DNA from: Butyrivibrio sp. LC3010
Lineage (GTDB): Bacteria; Bacillota; Clostridia; Lachnospirales; Lachnospiraceae
Length of the DNA stretch: 64,000 nt
Direction: 5' to 3'
Assembly: GCF_000424385.1 (NCBI RefSeq)
Contig: NZ_KE384180.1
Coordinates: 1 to 64,000 of the forward strand
The position numbers were made by a program, and so were the translations under genes. This document shows positions 62,811-64,000 of the stretch, in pieces. The notes below the pieces were generated by a model. The model ran no database searches. It saw only the letters and a program-made list of their open reading frames with translations, and was not told where the DNA came from. Position 1 is the first letter of the stretch. Every line of letters starts with the position of its first letter.

Positions 62811-63215
62811 TTAACTGACCAACATTCTGACTTTGAAGGCCTTTTCTTCAGCTATATATCTTATCTCGCTATCAGTCTGATTTATGAAATTCAGAACACT
62901 TCTGGTTCCTATTCCATGATTCTCCTCATTACTAAATGGGTGTCCTTCTGCATCCAGGACGATTTTATCTGCACATGAGTTGCTGATTTCTATCAAGAGC
63001 TGACTCTTATATCTGGCATTGATGTCGATTCTTCTCTCATTCTCTGGAACTTTTTCGCAGGCATGAATAGCGTTTTCAATAAGGTTGCTGATCACTATGG
63101 CAAGCTGCATCTCATCCACATTCAAATCAGCAGGTATAGTAGCAGATATATTTACTTTAATGCTCTTTTCTTCAGCAACTGCTACATAGTGTGTTATTGC
63201 TGCATTAAGGAGCGT
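62811..63215 (-). pseudogene. GHKL sensor histidine kinase (AgrC-like), C-terminal part
   Basis: The open frame begins after TAA at 63216 without a start codon: TLLNAAITHYVAVAEEKSIK, then the N box VISNLIENAIHAC and G2 box HGIGTRSV of an HATPase_c_5 domain. This is the ATP-binding end of kinases that pair with LytTR response regulators. Membrane and phospho-acceptor parts are gone. It is fused to the end of a sugar-epimerase remnant. Confidence 0.75.
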
Positions 63216-63627
63216 TTAAATCATAATCCGAAATTTCGGAAATGGGTACGGGCAGTTTGAGACCGATTTTTGAATCTCTGTGATTTATTTGTTTTGAATG
63301 AGCATCGTCGCCACTTCTGTCCACAGAATATAGCTGTATCGTATCATTCTGCAATGATATAAACGCATGACCAAAACCTGCAGGAATCAGTACAGCCAAG
63401 GTATTTTCTTCTGATAGTTCAATTGACTCCCATTGAAGATAGGTTGGCGACTTTTCTCTCAGATCAATAACGTAATCCAACCCTCTGCCTTTTATAACTG
63501 TCACAAACTTCGTCATTGGTGAACTTTCATCTCTGTAGTGTATTCCAAAAAAAGTTCCTTCTTTAGGCATACTGTAAATTCTTGTCTCCAGGGCTTTAAA
63601 ATCAGCAGTGTTATCATCAAAAACTTT
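63205..63627 (-). pseudogene. dTDP-4-dehydrorhamnose 3,5-epimerase-like (RmlC), N-terminally truncated
   Basis: The frame opens after TGA at 63628 with no start codon and reads KVFDDNTADFKALETRIYSM, then GTFFGIHYRD (the conserved GLH-like motif), KFVTVIKGRGLDYVIDLR and AVLIPAGFGHAFISL. These are the cupin motifs of RmlC. Only the first 25 or so residues are missing, but translation could start only at the internal ATG (63570). Confidence 0.65.
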
Positions 63628-63631
63628 TCAA

Positions 63632-64000
63632 TTATTCGCAATACATACATATTGTTCCATTTGATAACTTAAATCCGTTCTTTTCGTAAAACTTAGCCGC
63701 TGGTGCATACTCACTTGTATATAGAACAATGCCTGCAAGTCCTTTTTCTTTACTGTAATCTTTAACTGCATTTAATAATTGTTTACCTATTCCATGCCCT
63801 TGTCGTTCGGGAAGTACCGCCATCTCATTAATGTAAATCTCTTCTTTGCTTCCGGAAATTTTACAAAGCGCGAATATACAACCTAACACTTCATCATTTT
63901 CTTCATAAACATATCCAACAAATCTTTTCTGTTCAAAAAAATCGCGAAGATATTCTGTTGCATTTTCTGCAGTCCAATCTATTCCCCAATGTTCCATGGG
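63632..64000 (-). CDS. GNAT acetyltransferase (5' end beyond the window)
   Basis: At least 121 residues, ending NGTICMYCE. INEMAVLPERQGHGIGKQLL is the acetyl-CoA motif, YAPAAKFYEKNGFKLS the closing motif. The ATG at 63997 gives a protein without the usual first strand and helix, so the true start is probably outside the window. Confidence 0.75.
   Translation of the reverse strand, partial: PMEHWGIDWTAENATEYLRDFFEQKRFVGYVYEENDEVLGCIFALCKISGSKEEIYINEMAVLPERQGHGIGKQLLNAVKDYSKEKGLAGIVLYTSEYAPAAKFYEKNGFKLSNGTICMYCE

Noticed and set aside
1..64000. CRISPR arrays, tRNA or rRNA genes, prophage structural genes
   Set aside because: None seen on reading both strands; no regularly spaced long repeats and no cloverleaf-like segments noticed.

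Overview
The window is AT-rich Firmicutes DNA, most likely from a rumen or gut Lachnospiraceae (Butyrivibrio/Pseudobutyrivibrio-like). The indications are strong GGAGG ribosome-binding sites, a CIRCE-controlled hsp20, a tryptophan-type T-box leader before a TrpB2-type enzyme, a galactan-utilisation ABC/GH53/LacI operon, two enoate-reductase-like flavoenzymes and a HU gene. The species is inferred from gene style, not proven. Most genes lie on the minus strand.

Left part (1-17.2 kb): after the 5' end of an IS4-like transposase comes a dense nuclease/ATPase island. It holds two paralogous WYL-domain regulators, each heading an operon with a PD-(D/E)XK protein (one operon also has a compact RNase J-like MBL/beta-CASP nuclease), an orphan ParA/Soj ATPase with a 75-residue partner, and a CbbX/SpoVK-like AAA+ ATPase. 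Similar inverted repeats with 8-nt A/T-rich centres (consensus AATGTGC-N8-GCACATT) lie upstream of both WYL operons and of the AAA+ gene, with a weaker one before the ParA unit. This suggests one co-regulated, possibly defensive, system. Next to it is a PDDEXK_4-like gene in line with an AddA-like helicase-nuclease and a short AddB-like Fe-S nuclease.

Middle (17.4-33.7 kb): a Mor-like HTH gene with a zinc-ribbon membrane protein; a phosphodiesterase with a 51-residue gene overlapping it; an enoate-reductase-like enzyme divergent from a TetR regulator with matching 14-bp operators; Hsp20 under CIRCE; a run of small housekeeping and hypothetical genes; HU; an SDR plus a second enoate-reductase-like enzyme divergent from a PucR-type activator; and an ATPase-family remnant.

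33.8-43.9 kb: a galactan operon (binding protein, two permeases, GH53 without signal peptide, separate CBM-like lipoprotein, LacI repressor, clear promoter and palindromic operator), a nonsense-mutated esterase, T-box-trpB2 and an XRE regulator.

Right part (44-64 kb): acetyltransferases, a methyltransferase/epimerase pair, a CydDC-like ABC exporter pair, MATE and MFS exporters, a CPBP protease, a flavodoxin-ferredoxin protein and YjdF, mixed with many broken genes. Several of these keep their first codons and last codons but have lost the middle. Four promoters here carry a precise 21-bp direct repeat of TCAGTGTAA-like boxes, fitting a LytTR-type response regulator; a truncated GHKL sensor-kinase gene sits in the same stretch. 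Three of the four operators are interleaved with intrinsic terminators of the preceding gene.
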